Made by a program: the position numbers and the translations under genes
The notes under the pieces: generated by a model
Told to the model about the DNA's origin: nothing
Databases searched by the model: none
What the model saw: only the letters and a program-made list of their open reading frames with translations
Assembly: GCF_902150045.1 (NCBI RefSeq)
Contig: NZ_CABFVU010000001.1
Location: forward strand, 3,286,001 to 3,350,000
DNA: 64,000 bases
Source of the DNA: Chitinophaga polysaccharea
Lineage (GTDB): Bacteria > Bacteroidota > Bacteroidia > Chitinophagales > Chitinophagaceae
Direction of reading: 5' to 3'
Part shown: in pieces, positions 35,766-45,175 of the stretch
Numbering within the stretch: the stretch's first letter is position 1
Layout of the letters: each line of letters begins with the position of its first letter

Positions 35766-35875
35766 TTTCCACGGCAGATGATTGGAGTTTATAAAAATGG
35801 AAATGTATATTAGAGCTCCGGATGAATGCTCAAACCATCATTCCACGTTATAAAAAAAATTTAAAAACTCAGATC

Positions 35876-37156
35876 ATGATATCACCTGACTCCCTGGAAC
35901 AGGAAGCCTTGGAAACCGCTAAAAATTCCGGTTCATCTGCCGCGTCATTACCCGCAAAATTTACTGAGAAAAAATATGTGATCACCCTCATATTCGTTAC
36001 CTCGCTGTTCATGTGCTGGGGTATCGCATTAACGATGGGCGATGTGCTCAACAAACATTTCCAGAACGTACTTGGATTATCAAAATCCCAATCAGGCCTG
36101 GTGCAGTTTTCCATCTTTGGCGCTTATGCGCTGATGGGGATCCCGGCGGGTTTGTTTATCAAAAAGATGGGATATAAGAACGGGGTACTGCTGGGGCTCA
36201 CACTGTATGCCCTGGGCGCCTTCCTGTTTGTGCCCGCAGCTAATGCAGCCTCTTTTGGTATTTTTCGCATTGCCCTGTTTGTGCTGGCCTGTGGTATGGC
36301 CACCCTGGAAACGGTAGCGCACCCGTTTATGGCAGCATTAGGTGATCAGCGCACCAGCGATCAGCGTATCAACTTTGCCCAGTCATTTAACGCCGTAGGC
36401 GCTATTGTTGGCCCCACGCTGGGATCCTATTTCCTGCTGAGCGCAGGGCATGACGCTGGTCAGGAACTGTTGTCGGTAAAAACATTATACATCTGCATAG
36501 GAGCGGTGATTGCGGCTATTGCCATTGCATTTGCCATGGTAAAGGTGCCTGCGCTCACCGATCCGCACGATGGCCCTTCTGATGTATCCGGCGCCGTGGG
36601 AGTGCGCAAAAAATTGTTCCAGCAAAAGCACTTTGTATTTGCAGTGATCGCACAGTTCTTTAACGTGGCGGCGCAGGCAGGTACCTGGGCGTTTTTTATT
36701 AACTATGGCCATGAAGTGATGCATTTCTCCGATCAGAAAGCCGGTTACTTCATGACCGTATTCATGGGTATGATGCTGGCCGGCAGGTTTGTGGGCACGG
36801 CCCTGATGCGTTATATCGCCCCCAATAAACTCCTTGCCGCATTTGCGGTGGGCAACATCCTGATGTGCCTCCTCGTGGCACAGGGCTGGGGCTGGGCTTC
36901 CTTCATTGCGCTGCTCATGATCAACTTCTTCTTCAGTATTATGTACCCTACTATTTTCAGTCTTGGTTTAAAAGACCTGGGGCCGCAAACACAACAGGCG
37001 TCTTCATTTATTGTAATGGGTATGTTTGGCGGCGCCATTTTCCCTTTTATCATGGGTCGTATTGCAGATACCAATATCGCTACTGCCTATTACTTACCAA
37101 TTGTATGCTACGCAGTTATTTTCCTGTTTGGTTACAGGCTGTATAAGCTCAGATAA
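35876..37156 (+). CDS. FucP-type sugar:proton symporter (major facilitator superfamily)
   Basis: Inner membrane transporter of the fucose/glucose-galactose permease branch, 426 residues from ATG 35876, with 12 expected transmembrane helices. The two acidic residues important in E. coli FucP have counterparts: Asp56 in ALTMGDVLNKHF (helix 1) and Glu145 in CGMATLETVAHPF (helix 4). An alternative start at 35822 adds 18 residues; the shorter form is preferred because the extra part is unrelated to the family. It probably takes up fucose or a related hexose, which fits the secreted GH29 enzyme elsewhere in the window (inference). A terminator follows. Confidence 0.88.
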   Translation: MISPDSLEQEALETAKNSGSSAASLPAKFTEKKYVITLIFVTSLFMCWGIALTMGDVLNKHFQNVLGLSKSQSGLVQFSIFGAYALMGIPAGLFIKKMGYKNGVLLGLTLYALGAFLFVPAANAASFGIFRIALFVLACGMATLETVAHPFMAALGDQRTSDQRINFAQSFNAVGAIVGPTLGSYFLLSAGHDAGQELLSVKTLYICIGAVIAAIAIAFAMVKVPALTDPHDGPSDVSGAVGVRKKLFQQKHFVFAVIAQFFNVAAQAGTWAFFINYGHEVMHFSDQKAGYFMTVFMGMMLAGRFVGTALMRYIAPNKLLAAFAVGNILMCLLVAQGWGWASFIALLMINFFFSIMYPTIFSLGLKDLGPQTQQASSFIVMGMFGGAIFPFIMGRIADTNIATAYYLPIVCYAVIFLFGYRLYKLR

Positions 37157-37185
37157 TTGTACCGTTCTGTATAAATAAATATAAA

Positions 37186-37225
37186 ATAAGAAGGGCCGCT
37201 CTGCTAACAGGGCGGCCCTTCTTAT
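37186..37225 (+). terminator. Intrinsic terminator after the transporter gene
   Basis: ATAAGAAGGGCCGC and its exact complement form a 14-base stem with a 12-base loop; the A/T-rich ends of the arms serve as the U tract. Confidence 0.85.
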
Positions 37226-37559
37226 ACCTGTTAAGGTTTGTTGATCCATGGATACAGACCTTATTCCTTTCCCTTTTTCCCGGCACATTTTACTGCGCCT
37301 GAACAGCATCCTGATACCGCCCAAAATTCCATTGATCCCAAATGGGTGGTTTTTTCGTAATATTAGTTTGTCCAATTTAGCTTTTTCGGGATTACTTCAT
37401 TGTCAGCCAGTATTATTTTTTAGTATATATAATGCTGAGCTAGTCTGTAAAATCATGGCCGCGGGAATATCACGTAAATAAATGGTTGAACCTCACTGAA
37501 AACTATTACTACTCTACATATTAGTTCTCAATCTTTTATTCACCTTAAAAATTACATGT
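37226..37559. other. Leader region of terpene synthase 1
   Basis: 334 bases without a convincing gene. A 77-codon frame (37248-37481) has no recognisable product. No full TAnnTTTG box was found; TTAGTTTG at about 37367 is a near match. Nothing obviously shared with the leader of the second terpene synthase was seen. Confidence 0.5.
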
Positions 37560-38507
37560 ATGTCAAATGCTTTAATTTCCTGCGTCACTATCCCGGGAAA
37601 GTCCAGGATCAATTCCTGCTACGAGGACACTCAAAATGACACATTGAAATGGGTACAGAAATTTGATATGGCCCCAAGATTTAAACCCCTTAGCTGGTAT
37701 TCCAAGGCCAGGTTTGGATTCCAGGCTGCGAGGGAATACCCCGATGCATCCTACGCACAGGTAACTCTTGCCGGGGATCTGCTTTCCTGGCTGTTTACGG
37801 TGGATGACAGCTGCGACCGCGGTTCTGCAGACGAGGGCACGGCTTTGGAAATGCGCCGCCAGCTGGAAATATTTATCACTATCCTCAGTGGTAAATATAT
37901 AGAAGACGATAACAGTCTCAGTATTGCCCTGAAAGATATACTACACCGCTTCCGGGAAATAAGCAGCCCGTTTTTATACCGTAAATACTGCATGCATATG
38001 ACAGATTATCTCAACGAATGTTTTTTTGAGATAGATATGCAGATCGACGGGCTCATGCCTTCCATCAGCAGGTACTATAAAGAGCGACCCTACACCGGTT
38101 TTTATATTATGTTCCCGCTGGTGGCCATTTTTGAAAAACTGGACCTGCCCGATGAAGTATATGATCATAGCGTTATCGGGGAGATAGAGCTGGTCTTAAA
38201 CCTGCTCGGCTGCCTTTCAAACGACCTGCATTCCATTGCCCGCGAAGCCAAACTGGAGAAACCCGGGTTCAACCTGATCTTTATTGCACAAAAGGAATTG
38301 AACCTGGGCCACGATGCAGCGGTGCAGTATGTGATCAATGAGCACAAAAAACACCTGCGCCGGTTTAAGCAACTCCGGAGGGAGCTTCCTCACTGGGGCG
38401 AGTATATCGACGAGCAGGTAGACCGCTACATCGACGGGCTTTATACCATCGTAAGAGGATACGATGACTGGGCCGTAATAGATACCGGTCGTTATGATAA
38501 CAAGTGA
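37560..38507 (+). CDS. Class I terpene synthase 1
   Basis: Terpene cyclase of 315 residues that ionises a prenyl diphosphate with three Mg ions and cyclises it. Both metal-binding motifs are complete: aspartate-rich Asp82-Asp83-Ser-Cys-Asp86 in WLFTVDDSCDR, and the NSE triad Asn221-Asp222-x-x-Ser225-x-x-x-Glu229 in SNDLHSIARE. The C-terminal Arg311-Tyr312 pair typical of bacterial type I cyclases is also present. The distance between the two motifs (138 residues) and total length are normal for bacterial cyclases. Its 3' end overlaps a convergent hybrid kinase gene by 16 bases. The same pair of genes recurs immediately downstream. Product (sesqui- or diterpene) cannot be predicted. No prenyltransferase or P450 is adjacent. 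Confidence 0.93.
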   Translation: MSNALISCVTIPGKSRINSCYEDTQNDTLKWVQKFDMAPRFKPLSWYSKARFGFQAAREYPDASYAQVTLAGDLLSWLFTVDDSCDRGSADEGTALEMRRQLEIFITILSGKYIEDDNSLSIALKDILHRFREISSPFLYRKYCMHMTDYLNECFFEIDMQIDGLMPSISRYYKERPYTGFYIMFPLVAIFEKLDLPDEVYDHSVIGEIELVLNLLGCLSNDLHSIAREAKLEKPGFNLIFIAQKELNLGHDAAVQYVINEHKKHLRRFKQLRRELPHWGEYIDEQVDRYIDGLYTIVRGYDDWAVIDTGRYDNK

Positions 38508-40252
38508 TGTGGTAAGTACTTCGCCAGTTCAAGATGCAGGTCGCTGATAAAAACGGGCTTTGTGATAAAGCCACTGGCGCCGGCCTGCAACATATCCTCT
38601 TTCAGAAAGGCATCTCCTGAAACGATCAGTACGGGGGTGCCTTTTAGTGTTATATCATTTTTTATGTACTGTAGCAGATCCCCGCCACCGAATCCAGGCA
38701 TATTCAGATCAGAAATGATGAGGTTAGGTTTTTCTTCCCGGATAATGCTGGCAACAGATTTATGATCGCTGCATAACACCGGGTCAATACCCATTTCTTT
38801 CAGGAACTTCATCAGCAGCTCAGCGCTCAGCAGGTCATCTTCAATGATCACTACTTTCGCGCCGGTAAAACAACCCTTCATAAACTTAGGCGGTAACTGC
38901 TGCTTGATTTTCCCGGTACCTGCTTCATAGGGAATATTAAATGCAATGGTGGTGGTAGCAGGAGCGGAGGGGTCAAGAGGTTCCAGTGTAATAATCCCGC
39001 CAAAAAGACCAACCAGGTGTTTGGTGATGGATAAGCCAAGCCCGGTGCCCTCAAACTGTTCCCGTTTTGATACAAACCGGTCGAACATCCTGGTGGCAAT
39101 CTCCGGCTCCACTACGCCCTGGTTCCTTACCTTGAAAATGATCTGGTCATCTTCTTTCACACAGCTCACATAGATCATGGAATTGCCGCTGGCAAATTTC
39201 ACGGCATTCGACAGTATATTGTTCAGGATCTTGATCAGTAAAAGGCTGTCGCTGTTAATAGGGGGGATCAGCTGCCGGTCGAACCGCAGGTCGATCTTAA
39301 TTCCTCTCGAAGCCGCCAGGTAACTGTTAACCGCTATACAGTGAGATACACAATCCTTTAAGCTCACCGATTCTTTCATGATGGAATAAAAATTCCCCGA
39401 CTCTATCCTCGACATTTCCAGCACGTGGTTAATGATATTGCGGGCCAGGTAACAGGAGGCAAACAGCTGGTTGATTTCTTTTCTCTCGGCCATGGAATAT
39501 TGCGATTTCCGCAATTCAAACAGTTGCCCGATAGAGAAGATCGCATTCATGGGCGTCCGTATTTCATGGAATACCTCCCGCAAAAAAACACTTTTCCTTT
39601 CGGAGGCCTCCCGGTGTTTCTGGGCGGATGCCAGCAGGCTTCTGATCTGTGCCACGTAAGACATCATCACGCATAATATAAATACCAGCAAGGCCACTGT
39701 AGTAGACCATTTCATGGTTAAGGACACATCCGGGGACAGCTGTAACGGCTGGATAAAGTTATAATGTGAATTGGCCACCATCCATGCCGCGAAAATAACG
39801 GTAGCTATGATACAGGCCAGCAGGGCGCCGCTTCTTTTATAGAGGAAAAAAGCAGAACTGAGATGGAATATGATGATGGTATTAAATGCCAGCAATAGTT
39901 CCAGGGAAATGCTTGATCCCAGAACGGTAGACCAGTAAGCGATAAAGATAGCATTGGTGCTCAGCATGAGCAGGTTGGCATTAAAATACTGCCGTATATG
40001 GTTTAGCCGGATCACGGCAAAGAAACTAAGCGTTTCCAGGGGGATCCCGATCAGGAAAAATACGGAGCTTTTAAGAAAATAAAAATAGCTGCCAACACCA
40101 ACAACCAGGGCGCTTAGCACAATAGCCATTGCATTGATAATAATAACAGGGCGTTTTTCTTCAGCTTTACCTATATGCGAGGTGCCAGCCAGGACGGGTT
40201 TGATAAACATGGCCCTAATGGCCGCAGTTGCAGGATAGTTACCAGTTCTCAT
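38492..40252 (-). CDS. Membrane hybrid histidine kinase/response regulator 1
   Basis: 586 residues: six hydrophobic segments in the first 205 residues, a HisKA domain with His229 in EVFHEIRTPMNAI, a GHKL ATPase (NNILSNAVKFASG, GTGLGLSITKHL), and a C-terminal receiver domain with Asp515 in IISDLNMPGFGG and Lys in ITKPVF. There is no DNA-binding or enzymatic output domain, so the phosphate must be passed on to another protein not encoded here. Its 3' end overlaps the terpene synthase 1 gene by 16 bases, tail to tail. It is clearly paralogous to the kinase at 41625-43361. Confidence 0.92.
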   Translation of the reverse strand: MRTGNYPATAAIRAMFIKPVLAGTSHIGKAEEKRPVIIINAMAIVLSALVVGVGSYFYFLKSSVFFLIGIPLETLSFFAVIRLNHIRQYFNANLLMLSTNAIFIAYWSTVLGSSISLELLLAFNTIIIFHLSSAFFLYKRSGALLACIIATVIFAAWMVANSHYNFIQPLQLSPDVSLTMKWSTTVALLVFILCVMMSYVAQIRSLLASAQKHREASERKSVFLREVFHEIRTPMNAIFSIGQLFELRKSQYSMAERKEINQLFASCYLARNIINHVLEMSRIESGNFYSIMKESVSLKDCVSHCIAVNSYLAASRGIKIDLRFDRQLIPPINSDSLLLIKILNNILSNAVKFASGNSMIYVSCVKEDDQIIFKVRNQGVVEPEIATRMFDRFVSKREQFEGTGLGLSITKHLVGLFGGIITLEPLDPSAPATTTIAFNIPYEAGTGKIKQQLPPKFMKGCFTGAKVVIIEDDLLSAELLMKFLKEMGIDPVLCSDHKSVASIIREEKPNLIISDLNMPGFGGGDLLQYIKNDITLKGTPVLIVSGDAFLKEDMLQAGASGFITKPVFISDLHLELAKYLPHHLLS

Positions 40253-40674
40253 GTAATGTTATTTAGAGGGTTAGGCGAATGTGTCATCACAGGGCGTTTA
40301 GATTTCATTGGGTTCAGGTAAATCTAATGAGATATGCGTCGGAATGAGTTAATTGAATGTTAATATAAACATATTTTTTTTTCAAAAAAAGAATATTATA
40401 TCCGATAAAACATGAATATGTTAGGTATGCTTCCTTTATCCTGATGCCGTTGTCCGGGAAGGCTTCCTGTACGCAAATACCCTGAACCATTCCCTTGCTA
40501 AAACATTTTTACAGACTTTTGTTATGACGTACCGGGTCACCCATACCGGCTGACCCGTATATTACGCTGATTGTCTGAATATCAACTATTTATCCATTTT
40601 GATGCCCTTTGCTTACCGGTCCTTGCCGGTTTAATTCCGTATGCCGATTCTTTTCACTTAATAAACACTAACAC
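40253..40674. other. Intergenic region between kinase 1 and terpene synthase 2
   Basis: 422 bases holding divergent promoters for kinase 1 and terpene synthase 2. The A/T-rich stretch 40370-40400 and GACTTTTG (about 40514, 5 of 6 -7 match) are candidates. A dyad CGGGTCA-N11-TGACCCG (40533-40557) lies about 118 bases before terpene synthase 2 and could be an operator or hairpin. No open frame of interest. Confidence 0.45.
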
Positions 40675-41628
40675 ATGGACACACAAACCCTTTTCATTCC
40701 TGCCCTGGAATTCCCGGTTCCTTCTGCCATTAGCCCGCTCGCGGAAGAAGTGCAGGCGCACACTTTCAAATGGGCCCACGAATTCCGCCTGGAATCGCCC
40801 GAAAAGCTCAAACGGTTCAACAAAGGGAAATTCGGCTGGTATGCGGCCAGGGAATATCCCGCCGCCAATTACGAAGAACTGTGCCTGGTAGGCGATCTGA
40901 TTACCTGGCTGTTCACCATCGACGATAAATGCGACCGCTTCTCTTCCGGTACCCTGGAAGGCGCCTGGCTGCGCAAAATGCTGAACGGTTTTATCGCCAT
41001 TATGGAACACCGGGAAAGTACCGTGGAAACACCGCTCAATGATGCCCTGATCAACATCCGCACCCGTTTCTCCGGTCTCAGTTCCCCCTTCCTTTACTCT
41101 CTCTTCTGCAAAGAAATGGTTTCCTATTTTGAAGAATGCCTGTGGGAAACAGAAATGCAGGAAGGAGATTATAGTCCCACTATCCGTGAATACCTGCAGT
41201 GGCGCCCTAAAACCGGGTTCTATATTATGTTTCCCCTGGTAAGTATTTTCGGGAAGATTGACCTGCCCGAAGAAGTGTATGAGCATTGGTTGGTGAAGAA
41301 GATAGAGCTCCTGCTGAACCTTACGGCCAACCTGGCGAACGACCTGCACTCCCTGGAACGGGAGAGAGAACTGAAAACAAAGGGGCTGAACCTGGTGCTG
41401 ATTTATGAACAGGAACTGAACATTTCCCTGGAAGAAGCTATTCAGCAGATCTCAGATGAATACCATGGTAATTTGCGGATCCTGGAAGAGCACAGGGCCA
41501 GTCTTCCTTTCTGGAGCCAGGAAATCAATGCGCGACTGGATGTATATATCGAAGGGCTGTACATCGCTATAAAAGCCTATTTCGACTGGGCCCTTATTGA
41601 TACGGAGCGGTACAAAGGTAAAGTTTAG
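40675..41628 (+). CDS. Class I terpene synthase 2
   Basis: 317-residue terpene cyclase paralogous to terpene synthase 1. Complete metal motifs: Asp83-Asp84-Lys-Cys-Asp87 in WLFTIDDKCDR and Asn222-Asp223-x-x-Ser226-x-x-x-Glu230 in ANDLHSLERE; C-terminal Arg312-Tyr313. The two enzymes share whole stretches around these motifs (AAREYP, GDL, FYIMFPLV, DWA-ID-RY) but differ elsewhere, so they may make different products. The gene ends 4 bases inside the convergent hybrid kinase 2 gene, just as its paralogue overlaps kinase 1. Cytoplasmic, no signal. Confidence 0.93.
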   Translation: MDTQTLFIPALEFPVPSAISPLAEEVQAHTFKWAHEFRLESPEKLKRFNKGKFGWYAAREYPAANYEELCLVGDLITWLFTIDDKCDRFSSGTLEGAWLRKMLNGFIAIMEHRESTVETPLNDALINIRTRFSGLSSPFLYSLFCKEMVSYFEECLWETEMQEGDYSPTIREYLQWRPKTGFYIMFPLVSIFGKIDLPEEVYEHWLVKKIELLLNLTANLANDLHSLERERELKTKGLNLVLIYEQELNISLEEAIQQISDEYHGNLRILEEHRASLPFWSQEINARLDVYIEGLYIAIKAYFDWALIDTERYKGKV

Positions 41629-43361
41629 GTTTTTATAGATCTGGCCGGGAGATGCTTCATCATCTCAGTATACAGCTCCTCGAAAGAAAAGGGCTTATTG
41701 AAAAAGGCCGTGGCGCCCAGTTTTAAAAGCTCCTCGGATTCATTACTGTATTTGTTGAAAGCATCTCCCGATATTACGATAAATGGAGTCCCCGAAAAGG
41801 CCGGGATGGCGCGCAGTTCCAGCAGGAATTCCCGCCCGTTCATTACCGGCATCTGTGAGTCGGTGATAATGATATCGGGTTTTTCTGCCAGGGTGGTTTC
41901 CAGCGCTTCCTTACCGTTACTGCTCAATAACACGGTAGCGCCGCCTTTGCGCACAAACTTTTCAACTACGTACTGGTTCATCTTATTATCATCTACTATC
42001 AATACCTTCAGGCCTTCAAATTCATCTTTCCCGATCTCAAATTTCCCCCCCGCACTGGTGGGCGGATGCGCCGGCCGGTAGGGGATCATAAACTCAAAGA
42101 TAGTATGCCCTTCTTCGCAGATCACGCGAATGCTGCCTTCCAGCAGGGTGATCAGCTGCTTGGTCAGGTGCAGGCCGATACCTGTGCCGGAGGTAATATG
42201 ATTCCGCTCCGATTCATAGGGAAGGAATAACTTTTTCCGCCGCTCAGGCGCTATCTGTCCCTCGTTCTTCACACGTACGCAAAGCGAAGTCCCTTCCCGG
42301 TAAACACTGATCATCACTTCGCCGCCGGCAGGCGAAAATTTTACGGCATTGGAAGTCAGGTTATTAATGATTTTGATCAGCACTATTTCATCACTTTCTA
42401 TATATTGTTGGGGCAACCGGTAATCCAGCACCAGGTTAACGCCCTGCAGGATCCCCGTGTACTGGTTCATTGCCATGCACTGCTCTATGCAGTGCTGCAA
42501 ATGAACAGTCCCCATCTTAATATCCATGAATTTACCGGCTTCTATCCGTTTCAGGTCCAGTACGTTATTTACAATGTCTTTCGACAACTGGCCTGCGCCC
42601 AGTAAATTTTTCAGGTCCATATCTATTTCCTGTATAACAGGCACATGTTTATTGGCGTTCCTGGCAAGGTCCAGCAGCTGGGCAATACCGTAGATACTGT
42701 TCAGCGGCGTTTTTAGCTCGTGAAAGGTTTCCCGCAGAAATGCGGCGTTGGTAGACAGCTCCTTGTTCGATTTACCCAGGTCGTCCATCAGCTGGATGAT
42801 CTCTTTCATAAACTCAAAGATCACAAACAGGATAAAAGTAAGCATCCCGCTGGTGGTACAAAGCCGCATGATATAAGCAGAAGTGGGGCTGAGATCGATA
42901 GGTTTGATAAAACCGAAATAACTATTGACCTGTGTTATCAACAGCAATACCCCGATGGCCAGGAGCAATGGCATTCTTATTTTATGCTGCCTGTATACAA
43001 GAAAAGAACCGCAAATAAGGAGGATCAGCAGAAAGGCGATCACCACTTCAATCGGGATGGCATTGCCCAGTAAAATTGTCCAGTAACCGGCAGCTACGTA
43101 ATGTAGCGCGAACATGCCAAAATTGGCGCTGTTCCGTTTTCCCATTCCGTTTAATACAATCACTCCAAACATACCAATTCCCTCCAGTAATAAAGGCAAC
43201 AGGATCAGCAGACTGTGGACCAGCAGGTAGAAAACACCTCCTAAAATAAAAACCAGCATACCGGTCAGGAAAGCAAGGGAATTGATAATAACGAGTGAAC
43301 GCTTTTCTGGTTCAGTGGCGTACTGGGTACCAGCGTTCTTAATAATATTCAAAATATGCAT
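41625..43361 (-). CDS. Membrane hybrid histidine kinase/response regulator 2
   Basis: 578 residues with the same plan as kinase 1: about six membrane segments (residues 22-190), HisKA with His214 in ETFHELKTPLNSI, ATPase domain (NNLTSNAVKFSPAG, GTGIGLHLTKQL), and receiver domain with Asp501 in IITDSQMPVMNG and Lys in FNKPFSF. Shared N-terminal EKR-VIIN and Y-F-FI-P-LSPT-type stretches show common descent with kinase 1. No output domain. Its stop overlaps that of terpene synthase 2 by 4 bases, tail to tail. Confidence 0.92.
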   Translation of the reverse strand: MHILNIIKNAGTQYATEPEKRSLVIINSLAFLTGMLVFILGGVFYLLVHSLLILLPLLLEGIGMFGVIVLNGMGKRNSANFGMFALHYVAAGYWTILLGNAIPIEVVIAFLLILLICGSFLVYRQHKIRMPLLLAIGVLLLITQVNSYFGFIKPIDLSPTSAYIMRLCTTSGMLTFILFVIFEFMKEIIQLMDDLGKSNKELSTNAAFLRETFHELKTPLNSIYGIAQLLDLARNANKHVPVIQEIDMDLKNLLGAGQLSKDIVNNVLDLKRIEAGKFMDIKMGTVHLQHCIEQCMAMNQYTGILQGVNLVLDYRLPQQYIESDEIVLIKIINNLTSNAVKFSPAGGEVMISVYREGTSLCVRVKNEGQIAPERRKKLFLPYESERNHITSGTGIGLHLTKQLITLLEGSIRVICEEGHTIFEFMIPYRPAHPPTSAGGKFEIGKDEFEGLKVLIVDDNKMNQYVVEKFVRKGGATVLLSSNGKEALETTLAEKPDIIITDSQMPVMNGREFLLELRAIPAFSGTPFIVISGDAFNKYSNESEELLKLGATAFFNKPFSFEELYTEMMKHLPARSIKT

Positions 43362-43607
43362 GCGTCATTTTTGAGGGGTAGATGCCGTATTAAACGTATA
43401 TATTCTGTTGTGTCTTCTGTGTGAAATCAGAAACAATATACGAATTACCGGGAACATGCGTGGAAATGGGGAAACAGCCGGGAACACTTAGGGATATCCC
43501 CGTGGCGAACCAGGGGCAAACCGGGGCGTAATAGCCGGTTTTTTTCCGGAAAAAGCGCTGGTGCAAAAGTTGTACTGCTTGATAAGCGGAACTAAACCGC
43601 TAATGCT

Positions 43608-44114
43608 ATGAAAGCGCTTATCAACAAAAAAAGGCACTCCAATTTCTTTGAAACGATGGCCTCAAAAGTAATTGCTGCTACCGGCAGCCCATGGGCTTTT
43701 TTTATAGCCCTTGCCGTGATCGTTATATGGGCCGTGAGCGGCCCTGTTTTCGGCTACTCAGACACCTGGCAGCTTGTTATTAATACCGGTACTACCATCA
43801 TCACTTTCCTGATGGTATTTATTATACAGAAATCGCAGAATAAAGATGCCAAATCAGTACAGCTTAAGCTCAACGAACTGATAGCTGCAAACCAGGCAGC
43901 CAGTAACAGATTGATAGACGTGGAGAATTTATCGGAAGAAGAACTGGATGTATTACATAAATACTATTGTGTAATGGTGGAAGAAACAAAGAAAAGAATG
44001 AGCATGAGAGAATCACACTCAGTGGAAGAAGCCATAGGAGATGCCCTGAGCAAGCATGAGGAAGACCTGCTGAAACGTAAAAAAACGAAGAACGGAAATA
44101 AGCGGCAACAATAA
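43608..44114 (+). CDS. Low-affinity iron permease family membrane protein
   Basis: 168 residues of the small low-affinity iron permease family (PF04120-like): FFETMASKVIAATGSPWAFFIALAVIVIWAVSGP with two membrane helices and WQLVINTGTTIITFLMVFIIQ. A long charged C-terminal tail follows. The family name comes from a yeast protein; the role in bacteria is not settled. It starts 246 bases after the divergent kinase 2 gene and precedes a glycosyltransferase by 59 bases. Confidence 0.88.
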   Translation: MKALINKKRHSNFFETMASKVIAATGSPWAFFIALAVIVIWAVSGPVFGYSDTWQLVINTGTTIITFLMVFIIQKSQNKDAKSVQLKLNELIAANQAASNRLIDVENLSEEELDVLHKYYCVMVEETKKRMSMRESHSVEEAIGDALSKHEEDLLKRKKTKNGNKRQQ

Positions 44115-44173
44115 CTCCTTGAAGATACCGTTGTTTTGGTGTTATTATTGATGACCTCCATAAAAAATAACTT

Positions 44174-45175
44174 ATGTACCATGTCTCTGAAAAACTGAGA
44201 ATCTTTACCTGGCATGTACATGGCAGTTACCTGTACTATCTTTCCCAGGGGAATTATGAACTTTATATCCCGGTAAAGGAAACCCGTGAAGAAGGATATT
44301 ACGGAAGGGGAGCAACATTCCCCTTCGGTGATAATGTGCATGAAATTCCTTTTGAAGAAGTAAAGCATTATGCGTTCGACTGTATCCTGTTCCAGTCGGA
44401 GAAGAATTACCTCACAGACCAGTTTGAGGTGCTTTCGGCCGCCCAGCAGCGGTTACCGCGTATTTACCTGGAACACAACACCCCATCCAGGGACCCGGTG
44501 AACCAGCCGCATGTAGTAGACGATCCCATGGTATTACTGGTACATGTTACCCACTTCAACAAGCTGATGTGGAACAACAATCGTACGCCCGTTACCGTTA
44601 TCCCGCACGGAGTTACGGATTCGCCGTATCCCTATTGCGGTGATCTGCCCAGGGGCCTGGTAACAATTAATCATCTCAGGCAGCGCGGCCGCACCCTTGG
44701 CTGGGATATTTATGACCAGGTGAGCAGAAAGGTGCCGCTGGAGCTTGCAGGGATGGGGAACCAGGAGGGAGCCGGGGAAGTGCTTCATCCGGACCTTCCC
44801 GCTTTCCGCAGCAGGTTCAGGTTCTATTTTCACCCGGTAAGGCATACCAGCCTGGCACTGGCTGTTTGTGAAGCCATGATGCAGGGAATGCCGGTGGTAG
44901 CACTGGCCACCACGGAACTGGTAACGGTTATTAAAGATGGAGAGAACGGGTATATACATACCGACGTAAATTACCTCACAGAAAAAATGCAGTTGCTTTT
45001 AAACGATCATGATCATGCAAAGTTGCTGGGAGCACGGGCAAAGGAAACAGCGGATGCGTTGTTTAATATTACCCGCTTTACCACCGCATGGGAACAGGTG
45101 TTCCGCCAGGTAACCAGTACCGACTGGCAACCTGAAGGGCTGTTTTCTGCGGAGCCGGCGCTCACCGGGCATTAA
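44174..45175 (+). CDS. GT4-like glycosyltransferase
   Basis: 333 residues of GT-B type. The C-terminal Rossmann half shows the GT4 pattern HTSLALAVCEAMMQGMPVVA with the Glu used for nucleotide-sugar binding, and DGENGYIHTDVNYL. The N-terminal acceptor half has HVHGSYLYYLSQGNYEL and NTPSRDPVNQP. No membrane segment. First gene of the glycan island. Its end is part of a duplicated 21-base segment; see the repeat at 45170. Confidence 0.83.
   Translation: MYHVSEKLRIFTWHVHGSYLYYLSQGNYELYIPVKETREEGYYGRGATFPFGDNVHEIPFEEVKHYAFDCILFQSEKNYLTDQFEVLSAAQQRLPRIYLEHNTPSRDPVNQPHVVDDPMVLLVHVTHFNKLMWNNNRTPVTVIPHGVTDSPYPYCGDLPRGLVTINHLRQRGRTLGWDIYDQVSRKVPLELAGMGNQEGAGEVLHPDLPAFRSRFRFYFHPVRHTSLALAVCEAMMQGMPVVALATTELVTVIKDGENGYIHTDVNYLTEKMQLLLNDHDHAKLLGARAKETADALFNITRFTTAWEQVFRQVTSTDWQPEGLFSAEPALTGH

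Noticed and set aside
37248-37481. 77-codon open frame before terpene synthase 1
   Set aside because: Low-complexity hydrophobic sequence with no recognisable features, in a leader region after a terminator.
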